From Alphaproteobacteria bacterium (GTDB lineage: Bacteria; Pseudomonadota; Alphaproteobacteria; Caulobacterales; Parvularculaceae), in assembly GCA_030433215.1 (NCBI GenBank), contig JAUIMC010000014.1:32020-96019 (forward strand): a stretch of DNA of 64,000 nt, in the 5' to 3' direction. Both the position numbers and the translations under genes were made by a program. Below, in pieces: positions 1-10,909 of the stretch; within the stretch, counting starts at the first letter, position 1; every line of letters begins with the position of its first letter. The notes under the pieces were generated by a model. That model saw nothing but the letters and a program-made list of their open reading frames with translations. It made no database searches and was not told where the DNA came from.

Positions 1-4
1 TTCC

Positions 5-337
5 ATGAATCCGGGCGAAAGCGGCCATGCGAACCTGATCTATATCCTCTATCTTGCGGGGCTGGTGACGGCGATTACCCCCATTATCGGGGTCATCATG
101 GCCTATATGGCCAAGGATCAGGCCCCCGACTGGCTGCGCTCCCACTACCGCAACCAGATCCATATCTTCTGGAAGGGGCTCGTTTACGCCTTGATCGGCT
201 CTGTCCTGATGGTCGTCTTGATCGGCTTCCTGATCCTGCTGGCCGCCGCGGTGTGGTACATTGTGCGCATCGTGAAGGGGATGCAGGCCGTCTCGAAGGG
301 CGAACCCTACGCCAATCCCGACAGCTGGAGCATTTAA
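5..337 (+). CDS. small membrane protein, DUF4870-like
   Basis: 110-aa ORF with hydrophobic helices; AHWYRNQIHIF-like motif (RSHYRNQIHIFWKGL) typical of DUF4870 proteins; followed by a perfect hairpin. Confidence 0.7.
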   Translation: MNPGESGHANLIYILYLAGLVTAITPIIGVIMAYMAKDQAPDWLRSHYRNQIHIFWKGLVYALIGSVLMVVLIGFLILLAAAVWYIVRIVKGMQAVSKGEPYANPDSWSI

Positions 338-340
338 GCA

Positions 341-370
341 AAACGGCTCCCGCCAAGGCGGGAGCCGTTT
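341..370 (+). terminator. strong hairpin terminator after the DUF4870-like gene
   Basis: perfect inverted repeat AAACGGCTCCCGCC-AA-GGCGGGAGCCGTTT directly after stop codon. Confidence 0.75.
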
Positions 371-401
371 CGATACGGCCACTAAGCCGGCGTCTTATGA
401 A

Positions 402-1259
402 TTAATTGTCGTCTTCCATGGACGTTGCGGTTTCCTGGCCGAGGGTCAGGGCCGCGAAGGTCTGAAGCTCGGCGGCGTCGAGTTCGTCGTCGCCGTCCTG
501 GTCGGCTTCATCGAAGCGCGAGAGAAACGCCGTGCGCAGCTCCTCCATGGTCATTTCGTTATCGTCGCCAGCCGCTTCCTGGAAATTCTGGGCGGCGGCG
601 GTTTCGATGCTGGCGGCTTCTTCTTCATCGAGAGTCTCGCCCGCCTCGGCGGTCTGAACCGTAGAGGCCGCCGCTGCGTCAGCTTCATCCGCTGTCGCCT
701 CTTCCGTAGCGGCCATGTCGCCATCCTGCATGTCAGGCTGCTGTGCCGACTGTTGTGTTTGGACTTCCGGGTCCGTCGCCGGATTGACCGACATCAGACG
801 CGCAGGTTCCGCTACAAAGCCCTCGAAGTCGCGGGCTGAAGCGAGCACGAGTTGCACATACTCGTCACGGTCAATGGCGCCGTCATCATTGGCGTCGGCG
901 TTTGCAAAGGCCTCGCTGGCGAGCGTTTCGATTTCCGAGCGGGTCTTGCTCGTCTCCGCATTCGCCCCTTGCGGCGCCGCGGACGCCGTTTGAGTCGCGG
1001 TCATGTCGTCGCCCGGCGAACGGTCTTGGATATTTTCGTAGTTTTCCGAATCCCAGGATTGCGCGCCTTGCGTATCGGAAGCGTCCGCATAGGAGTCGTC
1101 TTCCGCCATTGCGGCGCTGCGTTCAGTCTCTTCAACAACGCCATCGTCTTCAATCGCGTCGGCTTCCGAGCTTTGATAGGTATTGTCATTATCGCCGCAG
1201 GCCGCGACGGCAAGCATCAGCGCGCTAATGGATGCGGCGCCAAAATAACTCTTCCTCAT
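402..1259 (-). CDS. EF-hand domain lipoprotein (calcium-binding, acidic)
   Basis: signal peptide with lipobox-like AVAAC; EF-hand loops DANDDGAIDRDEY and DEADQDGDDELDAAEL. Confidence 0.75.
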   Translation of the reverse strand: MRKSYFGAASISALMLAVAACGDNDNTYQSSEADAIEDDGVVEETERSAAMAEDDSYADASDTQGAQSWDSENYENIQDRSPGDDMTATQTASAAPQGANAETSKTRSEIETLASEAFANADANDDGAIDRDEYVQLVLASARDFEGFVAEPARLMSVNPATDPEVQTQQSAQQPDMQDGDMAATEEATADEADAAAASTVQTAEAGETLDEEEAASIETAAAQNFQEAAGDDNEMTMEELRTAFLSRFDEADQDGDDELDAAELQTFAALTLGQETATSMEDDN

Positions 1260-1473
1260 GAGATTTCTCCCTTTCCGCGCTCAGCAGACCTGTTAGCGAG
1301 CGCTGTTTGTCATCACTCGGCCAACGGCGCAGCGAAGGAAAAATTCCAGGCAGAATGTTAAATTCTGGGACAGATTCCGTCCGGGACGGTCTTTACGTAC
1401 GGTGCAAACATGAATGCGCCCACTTCACGGGTCATGAAGCGGGCGCAAAGGCTGGTTCAGCGAGCGAGACGGC

Positions 1474-3675
1474 TCAGGCGGCTTTGCCGTAAAGCTTGTC
1501 TCCGGATTTCGCCATTTCGCGGAAGGTCTCCGGCGGATTGAACCGGGAGCCGTATTTCTGGGCGAGGCTTTCGGCTTTCCTGACAAAGCTCTCGATCCCG
1601 ATGGTGTCGATATGGCTCATGGGTCCGCCGGTCCAGGGCGCAAAGCCCCAGCCGAAAATCGCGCCGAGATCGGCCGATTGCGGATCGGAGACAATCCCTT
1701 CGGCATAACACTGCGCCGCCGGAATAAGCTGGGCGTAAAGCAGGCGCTCCTTGGCTTCATCCATCGAAGGCTGCTCGTCGGCCACGGGGAAATATTCCGA
1801 AAGCCCCTGCCAGAGATGTTTCTTGCCGCCTTCGGGATATTCGTAAAAGCCGCCGCCGGACTTGCGGCCCTTGCGGCCGAGATCCTCGACCATTTTCACC
1901 AGCAGGTCTTCAACGCCAGAGGGCTTGTACGCATCGCCTAGCTCTTTCTTGGTCGAATTCATGATGCGAAGCCCGAGCTCCAGCGAGGTCTCGTCGGTGA
2001 GCGCCAGCGGTCCGACGGGCATGCCGAGCGCCTTCGCGGCGTTTTCGATAAGCGCCGGCTTGATCCCTTCAGCCACCATCAGCATCGCCTCGTTCAGGTA
2101 AGGCGGTACGACGCGGTTGGTGTAGAAACCGCGCGTATCCTTGACGACGATCGGGGTTTTCTTGATGAGCCGCACATAATCGAGCGCGGTCGCCAGCGCC
2201 CTATCGCCGGATTTCTCGCCGGGGATGATCTCGACAAGCGGCATCTTGTCCACGGGCGAGAAGAAGTGAATGCCGATGAACTGGTCCGGGCGTTCGGAAT
2301 GTTTCGCGAGCCCCGTAATCGGCAGGGTCGAGGTGTTGGAAGCGAAGATGACGTCCTTGCCGATCACCGCTTCCGTCTTCTTGATGACGTCGGCCTTGAC
2401 GTCCGGGTCCTCGAAAACCGCCTCGATGATCATGTCGACGTCTTTCAGGTCGTTATAATCGGTCGACGGCGTGATCCGCGCGAGCAGCTCTTCACCCTTT
2501 TCCTTCGTCACCTTGCCGCGCGAAACGCCCTTTTCGACAATGCCTTGCGAATAGGCTTTGCCTTTCTCGGCATATTCAAGGTCGCGGTCGATCAGCACGA
2601 CCTCCGCGCCGCCTTTCGCGGTCACATAAGCGATGCCGGCCCCCATCATCCCGGCGCCGAGAACGCCGACTTTCTTGATTTCGGACGGCGGCACGTCTTT
2701 CGGGCGCTGTTCGCCCTTCTCCGCCGCCTGCTTATTGATGAACAGGGTGCGGATCATGTTGCGCGTCTGCGGACTGGTCAGCAGCCTGAAGAAATATTTC
2801 GACTCGATGCGGATCGCCGTATCCATGGGCACGATCGAACCCTCATACATGCAGGACAGAATATACTGCACCGCCGGATAATTGTGCTGGGTCTGTTTCT
2901 GGGCCATGGCGTTGGCGCCGATGAAGAACTGCACGGCGCGCGGGTCCATGGCGCCGCCGCCGCCCGGAAACTTGAAGCCTTTCTTGTCCCAGGGCTGCGC
3001 AACCTTCGGGTTGGCCTTCACCCATTCCTTGGCTTTCGCCACGACCTCGTCGGCGGGAACGACCTCCTGAACGATGCCCTGCGATTTCGCGGTCGCCGGG
3101 TCGATGGGTTTGCCTTGCGTCGCCAGCATCGCCGCATTCTGGAGGCCGGCAAGACGCGGCAGACGCTGGGTGCCGCCGGCGCCGGGCAGAAGCCCGACCT
3201 GCACTTCCGGCACGCCGAGCTGGATCTTCGGATTGTCCGCAACGACGCGGTAATGACTGGCGAGGACGAGCTCAAGGCCGCCGCCGAGCGCGAGGCCGTT
3301 CACCGCAGCCGCCACCGGCTTGGCGAACGCCTGGCCGTTTTGCAGGGCTTTCGCCGGATGACCGCCGGTCTCCAGCTTGCGCAAGAGACCGTTCAGCGCA
3401 AAAGTCGACTCGAACTGTTCTTTCTTCGTTGCGCCGCCGCTCATGCCGCCGCCGCCCAACATGTTGAGATCGGCGCCGGCGAGAAAGCCCGAGGGCTTGC
3501 CCGAGGTGATAACCGCGCCCTTCACATTGTCGTCGGCGATAAAGCTGTCGACCCATTTGGCGAAGTCTTCCATGAGGTCCGCATCCCAGACATTCATGGA
3601 CTTGCCGGGAAGATCGATCGTGACGAGAGCGACGCCGTCGCCGTCAACTTCAACATTCATTGCTTTGTAGGTCAT
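1474..3675 (-). CDS. fadB: 3-hydroxyacyl-CoA dehydrogenase / enoyl-CoA hydratase fusion (fatty acid oxidation)
   Basis: 733 aa; N-terminal crotonase motifs (AAVNGLALGGGLELVLA), HADH NAD-binding GAGMMGAGIAYVTAKGG, HFFSPVDKMPLVEII. Confidence 0.9.
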   Translation of the reverse strand: MTYKAMNVEVDGDGVALVTIDLPGKSMNVWDADLMEDFAKWVDSFIADDNVKGAVITSGKPSGFLAGADLNMLGGGGMSGGATKKEQFESTFALNGLLRKLETGGHPAKALQNGQAFAKPVAAAVNGLALGGGLELVLASHYRVVADNPKIQLGVPEVQVGLLPGAGGTQRLPRLAGLQNAAMLATQGKPIDPATAKSQGIVQEVVPADEVVAKAKEWVKANPKVAQPWDKKGFKFPGGGGAMDPRAVQFFIGANAMAQKQTQHNYPAVQYILSCMYEGSIVPMDTAIRIESKYFFRLLTSPQTRNMIRTLFINKQAAEKGEQRPKDVPPSEIKKVGVLGAGMMGAGIAYVTAKGGAEVVLIDRDLEYAEKGKAYSQGIVEKGVSRGKVTKEKGEELLARITPSTDYNDLKDVDMIIEAVFEDPDVKADVIKKTEAVIGKDVIFASNTSTLPITGLAKHSERPDQFIGIHFFSPVDKMPLVEIIPGEKSGDRALATALDYVRLIKKTPIVVKDTRGFYTNRVVPPYLNEAMLMVAEGIKPALIENAAKALGMPVGPLALTDETSLELGLRIMNSTKKELGDAYKPSGVEDLLVKMVEDLGRKGRKSGGGFYEYPEGGKKHLWQGLSEYFPVADEQPSMDEAKERLLYAQLIPAAQCYAEGIVSDPQSADLGAIFGWGFAPWTGGPMSHIDTIGIESFVRKAESLAQKYGSRFNPPETFREMAKSGDKLYGKAA

Positions 3676-3703
3676 TGTCCGTATCCGTCCTGAATTCTGG
3701 TGA

Positions 3704-4912
3704 TTAAACGCGCTCGATGATCGTCGCGGTGCCCATGCCCGCGCCGATGCACAGCGTGATCAGCGCCGTCTCCTTGCCGGAGCGCTCGAGTTCGTCGACC
3801 ATAGTCCCGAAGATCATCGCGCCGGTGGCGCCCAGCGGGTGGCCCATGGCGATAGCGCCGCCATTCACATTGATATCCGAATGATCGATGTCGAGCGCCT
3901 GCATGAAGCGCAGGACGACGGATGCGAAAGCCTCGTTCAGCTCCCACAGATCGATGTCCTTCTTGTCCATGCCGGCGCGTTTCAGCGCTTTTTTCGCGGC
4001 GAATTCGGGGCCGGTGAGCATGATCGTCGGCTCTGACCCGATGGACGCCATGGCGCGGATGCGCGCGCGCGGTTTCAGGCCGAGCTTCTTGCCAATCTCT
4101 TCATTGCCGATCAGAACCGCCGCGGCGCCGTCGACGATCCCTGACGAGTTCCCGGCGTGGTGCACGTGGTTGATCTTTTCAATTTCGGCGTATTTCTGCG
4201 TCGCCACCGCGTCGAAGCCGGGGAAATCGCCAAGCGCGGCGAAAGACGGGTTCAGCGCCCCGAGCGACTGCATGTCTGTGTTGGCGCGGACCGTTTCGTC
4301 ATGATCGAGCAGCACTTCGCCGATCACGTCCTTCACCGGCACGATGGATTTGGAAAAACGGTTTTCCTTCCAGCTTTGCGCCGCGCGCTTCTGGCTTTCC
4401 ACCGCATAGGCGTCCACATCGTCGCGGGAGAACCCGTATTTCGTGGCGATGAGGTCCGCGGAAATGCCCTGGGGCACGAAATAGGTCTTGAAGGCCGTCG
4501 TCGGATCCGTGGGCCAGGCGCCGCCGTCGGAGCCCATGGGCACGCGGCTCATGGATTCAACGCCGCCGCCAATGGTGAGATCAGCCTCGCCTGCTTTCAC
4601 CTTCGCTGCGGCGATGTTCACCGCCTCGAGACCGGAGGCGCAAAAGCGGTTCACCTGAATGCCCGACGTGGTTTCCGGGTAGCCCGCGTTCAAGATCGCG
4701 GTGCGGGTCACGACCGCGCCCTGTTCGCCCACCGGCGACACGCAGCCAAGCGCCACATCCTCGATTTCCGCGGCGTCGATTTCATTGCGGTCGCGCACCG
4801 CCTCGAGCATCTGGGTCGCCAGCGAGACCGGCGTCACCTCGTGGAGGGAGCCGTCCGCCTTGCCCTTGCCGCGCGGGCTGCGCACTGCGTCGTAAATATA
4901 GGCTTCCGTCAT
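3704..4912 (-). CDS. fadA: acetyl-CoA C-acyltransferase (thiolase)
   Basis: 402 aa; thiolase motifs [46 protein letters not shown]. Confidence 0.9.
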   Translation of the reverse strand: MTEAYIYDAVRSPRGKGKADGSLHEVTPVSLATQMLEAVRDRNEIDAAEIEDVALGCVSPVGEQGAVVTRTAILNAGYPETTSGIQVNRFCASGLEAVNIAAAKVKAGEADLTIGGGVESMSRVPMGSDGGAWPTDPTTAFKTYFVPQGISADLIATKYGFSRDDVDAYAVESQKRAAQSWKENRFSKSIVPVKDVIGEVLLDHDETVRANTDMQSLGALNPSFAALGDFPGFDAVATQKYAEIEKINHVHHAGNSSGIVDGAAAVLIGNEEIGKKLGLKPRARIRAMASIGSEPTIMLTGPEFAAKKALKRAGMDKKDIDLWELNEAFASVVLRFMQALDIDHSDINVNGGAIAMGHPLGATGAMIFGTMVDELERSGKETALITLCIGAGMGTATIIERV

Positions 4913-5105
4913 GGGGGCGTCCTTTCGGCCTTGAGGTCTTGATCCGGTAAATGCATCGCCCCGCGCGCCTCACATCGCGGGACCCGCTCCGTAGTTAGAA
5001 CCCGCTGGGGACGCTGGCAATGGCGCGATGCAGCAGGGATTTGCCCCGTCTCCCACATTCCTTTCCCTGTTCGGATGCGGTAATCGGGACGCTCACCGAC
5101 TAGGT

Positions 5106-8100
5106 ATGGCCCTGATGTCCCAAAACGCTTCATTGGAGCCCCTGAGGGCTCGCATTCGTGATCACTATTTGGCCTCGGAAGAGGCGCTGATTCCCGGCCT
5201 GGCGGCCGCAACAGGGCTGGGTGACGCGACGCGCGACGAAGCTCAGGCCCGCGCGGCGGATTTCGTGCGCGCCGCCCGCGCGAGCGCCGAACGCTCGGGC
5301 CTGATCGACAAATTCCTTCAGGAATACGGCCTCTCCACGGCCGAGGGGGTGACCCTGATGCGCCTTGCCGAGGCGCTGCTCAGAACCCCCGATGCGGCGA
5401 CGGCGGATTCTCTCATCGAGGACAAGATCGAGGCCGGGGACTGGGCCGCGCACAAGGGCAAGAGCCCCTTCCCGCTGGTCAACTTCTCCACCCGCGCGCT
5501 GATGCTCACCGCCTCCTGGCTCGACGATGTCGAGGCGAAGGACCCGTTGCGCAGGATGGTCCGGGCCACCAAGGACGCCCTCGACCGGCTGGGCGAGCCG
5601 GTGATCCGCGCCTCGGTGGCGCAGGCCATGCGCATCATGGGCGAGCATTTCGTGCTCGGCGAAACCATCGAGTCCGCGTTGAAGCGGGCAAGACGCTTCC
5701 AGGACAAGGGCTATGTCTTCTCCTACGACATGCTCGGCGAAGCGGCGCACACCGACGCCGACGCGCAGAAATATTTCGACGATTACAAAAACGCCATCGC
5801 CGCAATCGCCAAACATTCGAAACACGACTACGCCCCGGCCAATCCGGGCATTTCGGTGAAACTCTCAGCGCTGCACCCGCGCTATGAATACGCCAAGAAG
5901 ACGCGCATCCTGTCCGAACTCGGGGGCCGCGTCTGCGATCTCGCCATCGAAGCCAAAGCCGCCAATATGGGGTTCAATATCGATGCGGAGGAAGCCGACC
6001 GCCTCGATCTGTCTCTCGACATCATCGAGCAGCTGATGCGCGACCCCGCGCTCGACGGCTGGGACGGCTTCGGCGTCGTCGTGCAGGCCTATCAGCGCCG
6101 GGCGCCCTACGTTCTCGACTGGCTCGCCGCGCTCGCCCGCGAAACCGGGCGGCGGATCATGGTGCGACTCGTCAAGGGCGCCTATTGGGATTCGGAAATC
6201 AAACGCGCGCAGATGATGGGGCTCGAGAGCTATCCGGTTTTCACCCGCAAGGCGCTGACCGATGTCAGCTATCTCGCCTGCGCGCGCAAGCTGTTCGACA
6301 ATATCGACGTCTTCTTCCCGCAATTCGCCACCCATAACGCGCTCTCTGCGGCGATGGTCCAGAAGATGGCGGGTGAGCATAAGGATTACGAGTTGCAACG
6401 CCTCTACGGCATGGGCGAGGCGCTCCATGACAGCCTGATCGAGACCGGCGCGCGCTCGCGCATCTATGCGCCGGTGGGCGGACACCGGGAGCTTCTGCCC
6501 TATCTCGTGCGCCGCCTCCTCGAGAACGGCGCGAATTCCTCCTTCGTCAACCAGCTCATCGATCCGGACCTGTCCGTCGATGACGTTGTCGCAGACCCGC
6601 TGGAGGAAATCGCCGGGCTCTCCGCCTACGCCAATCCGCATATCCCGGCGCCGCGCGACACCCTTGGCGGCGAACGCCTTTCGGCCGAAGGCTGGGACGA
6701 AACGCACCCGCCGACCGCCGCGCAAATGTCGCCTGCGGCGCGCAGCGCGCTGACGCCGGTCGAGGCGCAGCCGATCGTCAATGGCAGGATGCTTTCCGGC
6801 GCGCGCACGCCCGTCACGAATCCCGCTTTTGCGAACGATCCCGTTGGCGCCGTTTACAATGCTTCGGAAGAGACCGTCGCGGCCGCCTGCAAGGCCGCCT
6901 CCGGTTTCGCCGCCGACTGGGCCGCGACGCCCGCCGCCGAACGCGCCGCCATGCTAAGGCGCGCCGCCGACATGCTCGAGGAACGCGGCGAGCATTTCAT
7001 GGCGCTGGCCGTCTACGAGGCCGGCAAGACCTGGCCCGACGCCATCGCCGAAGTGCGCGAAGCTGTGGACTTCCTGCGCTATTACGCCGACCGCTGCGAG
7101 GAGCTGTCCGGCGCGCCGCTGGGCGTTCTCGCCTGCATCTCGCCCTGGAACTTCCCCCTGGCGATTTTCCTCGGCCAGGTCAGCGCGAGCCTCGCCGCCG
7201 GCAATTGCGTCATCGCCAAGCCCGCCGAACAGACGCCGCTGATCGCCTTTGAAGCGGTGAAACTGCTTCACGAGGCGGGCGTTCCGGGAGACGCGCTTCA
7301 TTATGTGCCCGGCGACGGCCCGTCGGTCGGCGCGCCGCTGGTCGCCGCGCCGGAAATTGCAGGCGTCGTCTTCACCGGCTCCATTGAGGTCGCGCACCTC
7401 ATCAAGAAGAGCCTCGTCTCCGCCGGAAAACCCGACGCGGCGTTGATTGCGGAAACCGGCGGGATCAACGCGATGATCATCGATTCCACGGCCCTCCTCG
7501 AACAGGCGGTGATGGACGTGGTTTCTTCGGCGTTCCAGAGCGCCGGCCAGCGTTGTTCGGCTTGCCGTGTCGTCTGCGTGCAGGATGACGTCGCCGACCG
7601 TTTCAACGAAATGCTCGCCGGCGCCATGGCGGAACTCGCCGTGGGCGATCCGGCCGAACTCTACACGGATGTGGGGCCCGTCATCGACGAAGAGGCCCGC
7701 AAGACCATTCAGGATTACGCCGATCACATGAAATTCGAGGCGCGCCCGGTCGCGACGGCGCCGGCCCCGGGACAAGGCGTCACCGGAACGTTCGTGCGCC
7801 CCGCCGCCTTCGAAATCCGCAAGCTTTCGGATTTGAAGCAGGAGATTTTCGGCCCTGTCCTGCATGTCCTGCGCTTTGACGGCGATCGCCTCGACGAACT
7901 TGTCGACGACATCAACCGGCTCGGTTACGGCCTCACCATGGGCGTTCACACGCGCATCGATGAGACCATGGAGCGCGTGGCGCGCCGCGCGCGCATCGGC
8001 AATGTCTATGTGAACCGCAACCAGATCGGCGCCGTGGTCGGCGTGCAGCCCTTCGGCGGCGAAGGCCTTTCCGGCACGGGACCGAAGGCGGGCGGCCCGC

Positions 8101-8783
8101 ATTATCTCTCCGCGCTTCAACAGCGCCCGCGTCCCGATGGTAACGACGCGCCGGCGCCGATCACCGAAAGCGAGGAAAGCTCCCTTGAGAAAGCCGCGTT
8201 TGAAAGCGCGCATCATGCGTTTCGCGACTGGAGCGCCGCAGATCGGGCGCCCCTGCTTGAAAAGGCCGTCGCGCGTCTAGGCGGCGTGAACGAGCCGCTT
8301 GCGCGCAACAGTTCCGAGACTTGCGCGCTCTTTACAGGGAATACGGAGCTGCCCGGGCCGACGGGCGAGTCCAACACGCTGAAACTGCGCGCGCGCGGGC
8401 TAGCGCTCTGTCTCGGCGGCGATCTTAAACAGATGCTGCTCTGCCTTGCCGCCGGCAACACAGTCATCGCCAACGACAGCGAGCCCGCGAAAGCCCTCGC
8501 CGCCGCGCTAGAGGCCGCCGGCGCCCCGAAAGGCGCGCTCAGCCTTGCGGGGGCCCATGTCTCTCACGCGCTTCTCAAAGACCCGCGCATCCGTCTTGCC
8601 GCTTATGACGGCGGGCGGGAAGGACGGGCCGCCATCGAAGCCGTGCTCGCCGGGCGCAAGGGGCCCATCATCCCGCTGCTCTCAAGCCTCGACGCTCCCT
8701 GGCGTTTCGGCGTGGAGCGCGCCTTAACCATCAATACGACCGCGGCCGGCGGCGACGTCAGATTGTTGTCTCTGGGGGAATAA
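5106..8783 (+). CDS. putA: bifunctional proline dehydrogenase / L-glutamate-gamma-semialdehyde dehydrogenase
   Basis: proline dehydrogenase (VRLVKGAYWDSEIKRAQ) plus ALDH (ACISPWNFPLAIFLGQ, QSAGQRCSACR) domains and extra C-terminal ALDH-like region; ORF opens at 5028 but ATG at 5106 preferred. Confidence 0.9.
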   Translation: MALMSQNASLEPLRARIRDHYLASEEALIPGLAAATGLGDATRDEAQARAADFVRAARASAERSGLIDKFLQEYGLSTAEGVTLMRLAEALLRTPDAATADSLIEDKIEAGDWAAHKGKSPFPLVNFSTRALMLTASWLDDVEAKDPLRRMVRATKDALDRLGEPVIRASVAQAMRIMGEHFVLGETIESALKRARRFQDKGYVFSYDMLGEAAHTDADAQKYFDDYKNAIAAIAKHSKHDYAPANPGISVKLSALHPRYEYAKKTRILSELGGRVCDLAIEAKAANMGFNIDAEEADRLDLSLDIIEQLMRDPALDGWDGFGVVVQAYQRRAPYVLDWLAALARETGRRIMVRLVKGAYWDSEIKRAQMMGLESYPVFTRKALTDVSYLACARKLFDNIDVFFPQFATHNALSAAMVQKMAGEHKDYELQRLYGMGEALHDSLIETGARSRIYAPVGGHRELLPYLVRRLLENGANSSFVNQLIDPDLSVDDVVADPLEEIAGLSAYANPHIPAPRDTLGGERLSAEGWDETHPPTAAQMSPAARSALTPVEAQPIVNGRMLSGARTPVTNPAFANDPVGAVYNASEETVAAACKAASGFAADWAATPAAERAAMLRRAADMLEERGEHFMALAVYEAGKTWPDAIAEVREAVDFLRYYADRCEELSGAPLGVLACISPWNFPLAIFLGQVSASLAAGNCVIAKPAEQTPLIAFEAVKLLHEAGVPGDALHYVPGDGPSVGAPLVAAPEIAGVVFTGSIEVAHLIKKSLVSAGKPDAALIAETGGINAMIIDSTALLEQAVMDVVSSAFQSAGQRCSACRVVCVQDDVADRFNEMLAGAMAELAVGDPAELYTDVGPVIDEEARKTIQDYADHMKFEARPVATAPAPGQGVTGTFVRPAAFEIRKLSDLKQEIFGPVLHVLRFDGDRLDELVDDINRLGYGLTMGVHTRIDETMERVARRARIGNVYVNRNQIGAVVGVQPFGGEGLSGTGPKAGGPHYLSALQQRPRPDGNDAPAPITESEESSLEKAAFESAHHAFRDWSAADRAPLLEKAVARLGGVNEPLARNSSETCALFTGNTELPGPTGESNTLKLRARGLALCLGGDLKQMLLCLAAGNTVIANDSEPAKALAAALEAAGAPKGALSLAGAHVSHALLKDPRIRLAAYDGGREGRAAIEAVLAGRKGPIIPLLSSLDAPWRFGVERALTINTTAAGGDVRLLSLGE

Positions 8784-8888
8784 GGCTACACTTCCCGCTG
8801 AAGCATTGCCGCCCTGCGACATTCATCGCATGTGGGGAGCGGTTCGCCGCAGCGCGCTTGGCGCGCGCGGTCTGAAAGGTCAGTCTCC

Positions 8889-10097
8889 ATGAGCAAAGTC
8901 GAGACCGTGAATATGACGTCGATCACAGCGCCCGCCGGGGCCGGGCCTTTTATTGACTCCGAAGGCCGCAGCCGCGCCTGGATGAACTGGATCTTCGCGG
9001 ACAAGGCGCGAATGTTCTGGATTCTCCAGATCGCCGGCTGGCTCGGTTTTTTCGTGCTTCATATCCTCAGCGTCTCGACCTTCGTCGCCGGACGCTCCAC
9101 GGACTCCCTCCTCTATTCCGTCGCCTCCTCGCTGATCGGGTTTTTGACCACCAGCATTCTCGCCCGGCCCATCTACCGCTTCGCGCGCCGCCAGGGGCCG
9201 GCGCTCCTGCTGCTCATCGTGATGGCTTCGACCATCGCCATGGCCGTCGCCATGTCGGCGATGAAAGCGCAGACTTTCGGCGTCCTCTTCGGCAACGCCT
9301 GGATGGATTTGCGCGGCGCCAGCCTCGGCACCACCAACTATCTTCTTCTGATCGTGCCGGATCTGCCGGTGAACCTGTTCCTGCTCGGCTCCTGGGCCGG
9401 ATTTTATTTCGGCATCAACTATTATCTCAAACTCCGCAACGAGATGGAGCGCGCGCTTCTGTCGGCGCGGCTCGCCGATCAGGCGCAGCTGAAGATGCTG
9501 CGCTATCAGCTCAACCCGCATTTCCTCTTCAATACGCTGAACGCCATCTCGACACTGGTGCTGGAACAGGATGGCCGCCAGGCCAATTCCATGCTGACGA
9601 AACTCTCGGCGTTCCTGCGCTATTCCCTCGACAGCGACCCGTTGCAGAAAACCTCCCTCGCGGAAGAAGTGCGCGCCCTGGAGCTGTATCTCGCCATTGA
9701 GAAAACACGCTTCGCGGACCGGCTGAATGTCGTCTTCGATATCGAGGACGACGCGATGAACGGCTATGTGCCGTCGCTGATCCTGCAGCCGGCCATTGAG
9801 AACGCCATCAAATACGCCATCGCCCAGATGGAAACCGGCGGCGAAATCCGCATCGCCGCCAAACGCGAGGGCGCCACGCTGTGCCTTAGCGTCTGCGACA
9901 ACGGCCCCAACGCGCCGGAAGATCCGTCCGCTCTGTTGCGGGATGTCAAAACCGGCGTCGGTCTCGTCAATATGCGCGATCGCCTCGCCTATCTTTATCA
10001 GGGGCGCGGCGAGTTTCGCCTCAATCATGTGGAGCCGCAGGGCCTTTGCGTCCTGCTCCGGATTCCATTCGAAACACGGGGAAATGTAAGCCAATGA
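8889..10097 (+). CDS. LytS/YehU-type sensor histidine kinase
   Basis: N-terminal TM helices, His_kinase motif LNPHFLFNTLNAIS, HATPase region LQPAIENAIKYA. Confidence 0.88.
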   Translation: MSKVETVNMTSITAPAGAGPFIDSEGRSRAWMNWIFADKARMFWILQIAGWLGFFVLHILSVSTFVAGRSTDSLLYSVASSLIGFLTTSILARPIYRFARRQGPALLLLIVMASTIAMAVAMSAMKAQTFGVLFGNAWMDLRGASLGTTNYLLLIVPDLPVNLFLLGSWAGFYFGINYYLKLRNEMERALLSARLADQAQLKMLRYQLNPHFLFNTLNAISTLVLEQDGRQANSMLTKLSAFLRYSLDSDPLQKTSLAEEVRALELYLAIEKTRFADRLNVVFDIEDDAMNGYVPSLILQPAIENAIKYAIAQMETGGEIRIAAKREGATLCLSVCDNGPNAPEDPSALLRDVKTGVGLVNMRDRLAYLYQGRGEFRLNHVEPQGLCVLLRIPFETRGNVSQ

Positions 10098-10909
10098 CCG
10101 AGGACAAAATACGCGTCATTCTCGTCGATGACGAACCGCTTGCACTGCGCGGACTTAAACACCGCCTTCAGAGTTTTCCGGAAGTCGAGATCGTCGGAGA
10201 ATGCGCGAATGGCCGCGAAGCGGTGAAAGACATCAAAGCGCTCTCGCCGGACCTCGTCTTTCTCGACATTCAGATGCCGGGCCTCGACGGTTTCGGCGTC
10301 GTGCGGGCAATGATCGGCGCGCCCGCGCCGCTCTTCATCTTCGTCACCGCCTATGACAAATACGCCATTGACGCCTTTGAAGCGAACGCGCTCGACTACA
10401 TCGTGAAGCCGGTGGAAGAAGAGCGGTTGAACGATGCGCTGCATCGCGCCCGCGAAGCCCTGAAAAGCAAAGCCGCCGCCGACCGCGAGTCGAAACTCAT
10501 CGAAATGCTGGCCTCGCTCTCCGACGACGACCGCGACCGCATCAAGGAGCTGATCGCCGAGCCCGAATGGTCGGAAAAACAACGCTACACGGAACGCCTT
10601 TCCTTCAAGGACGGCTCGAAAGTCGTCGTGCTCGACGCCCATGAAATCGAATGGATCGATGCGGCGGGCGACTATATGTGCATCCATGCGGGCGGCAAGA
10701 CGCACATTATCCGCGAGACCATGAAAGCGCTCCAAACCCGCCTCGACCCGGCTCGGTTCCAGCGCATTCACCGTTCGGCCATCGTCAATATCGACCGGGT
10801 GAAAGAGCTTCACCCCCATTCCAACGGCGAATATTTCATCATCCTCGACAATGGCGCCGAATTGAAATTGTCACGGTCCTATAAGGATGTGGTGGCGCGG
10901 TTTCTTTAA
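10094..10909 (+). CDS. LytTR-family response regulator
   Basis: receiver domain VILVDDEPLALRGLK...DLVFLDIQMPGLDGF; LytTR domain QRIHRSAIVNIDRVKEL; ATGA overlap with kinase. Confidence 0.9.
   Translation: MTEDKIRVILVDDEPLALRGLKHRLQSFPEVEIVGECANGREAVKDIKALSPDLVFLDIQMPGLDGFGVVRAMIGAPAPLFIFVTAYDKYAIDAFEANALDYIVKPVEEERLNDALHRAREALKSKAAADRESKLIEMLASLSDDDRDRIKELIAEPEWSEKQRYTERLSFKDGSKVVVLDAHEIEWIDAAGDYMCIHAGGKTHIIRETMKALQTRLDPARFQRIHRSAIVNIDRVKELHPHSNGEYFIILDNGAELKLSRSYKDVVARFL

Noticed and set aside
2266-3693. 475-aa + strand ORF opposite fadB
   Set aside because: Antisense shadow ORF of a well-supported enzyme gene
6954-8216. 420-aa - strand ORF opposite putA
   Set aside because: Antisense shadow; no motif
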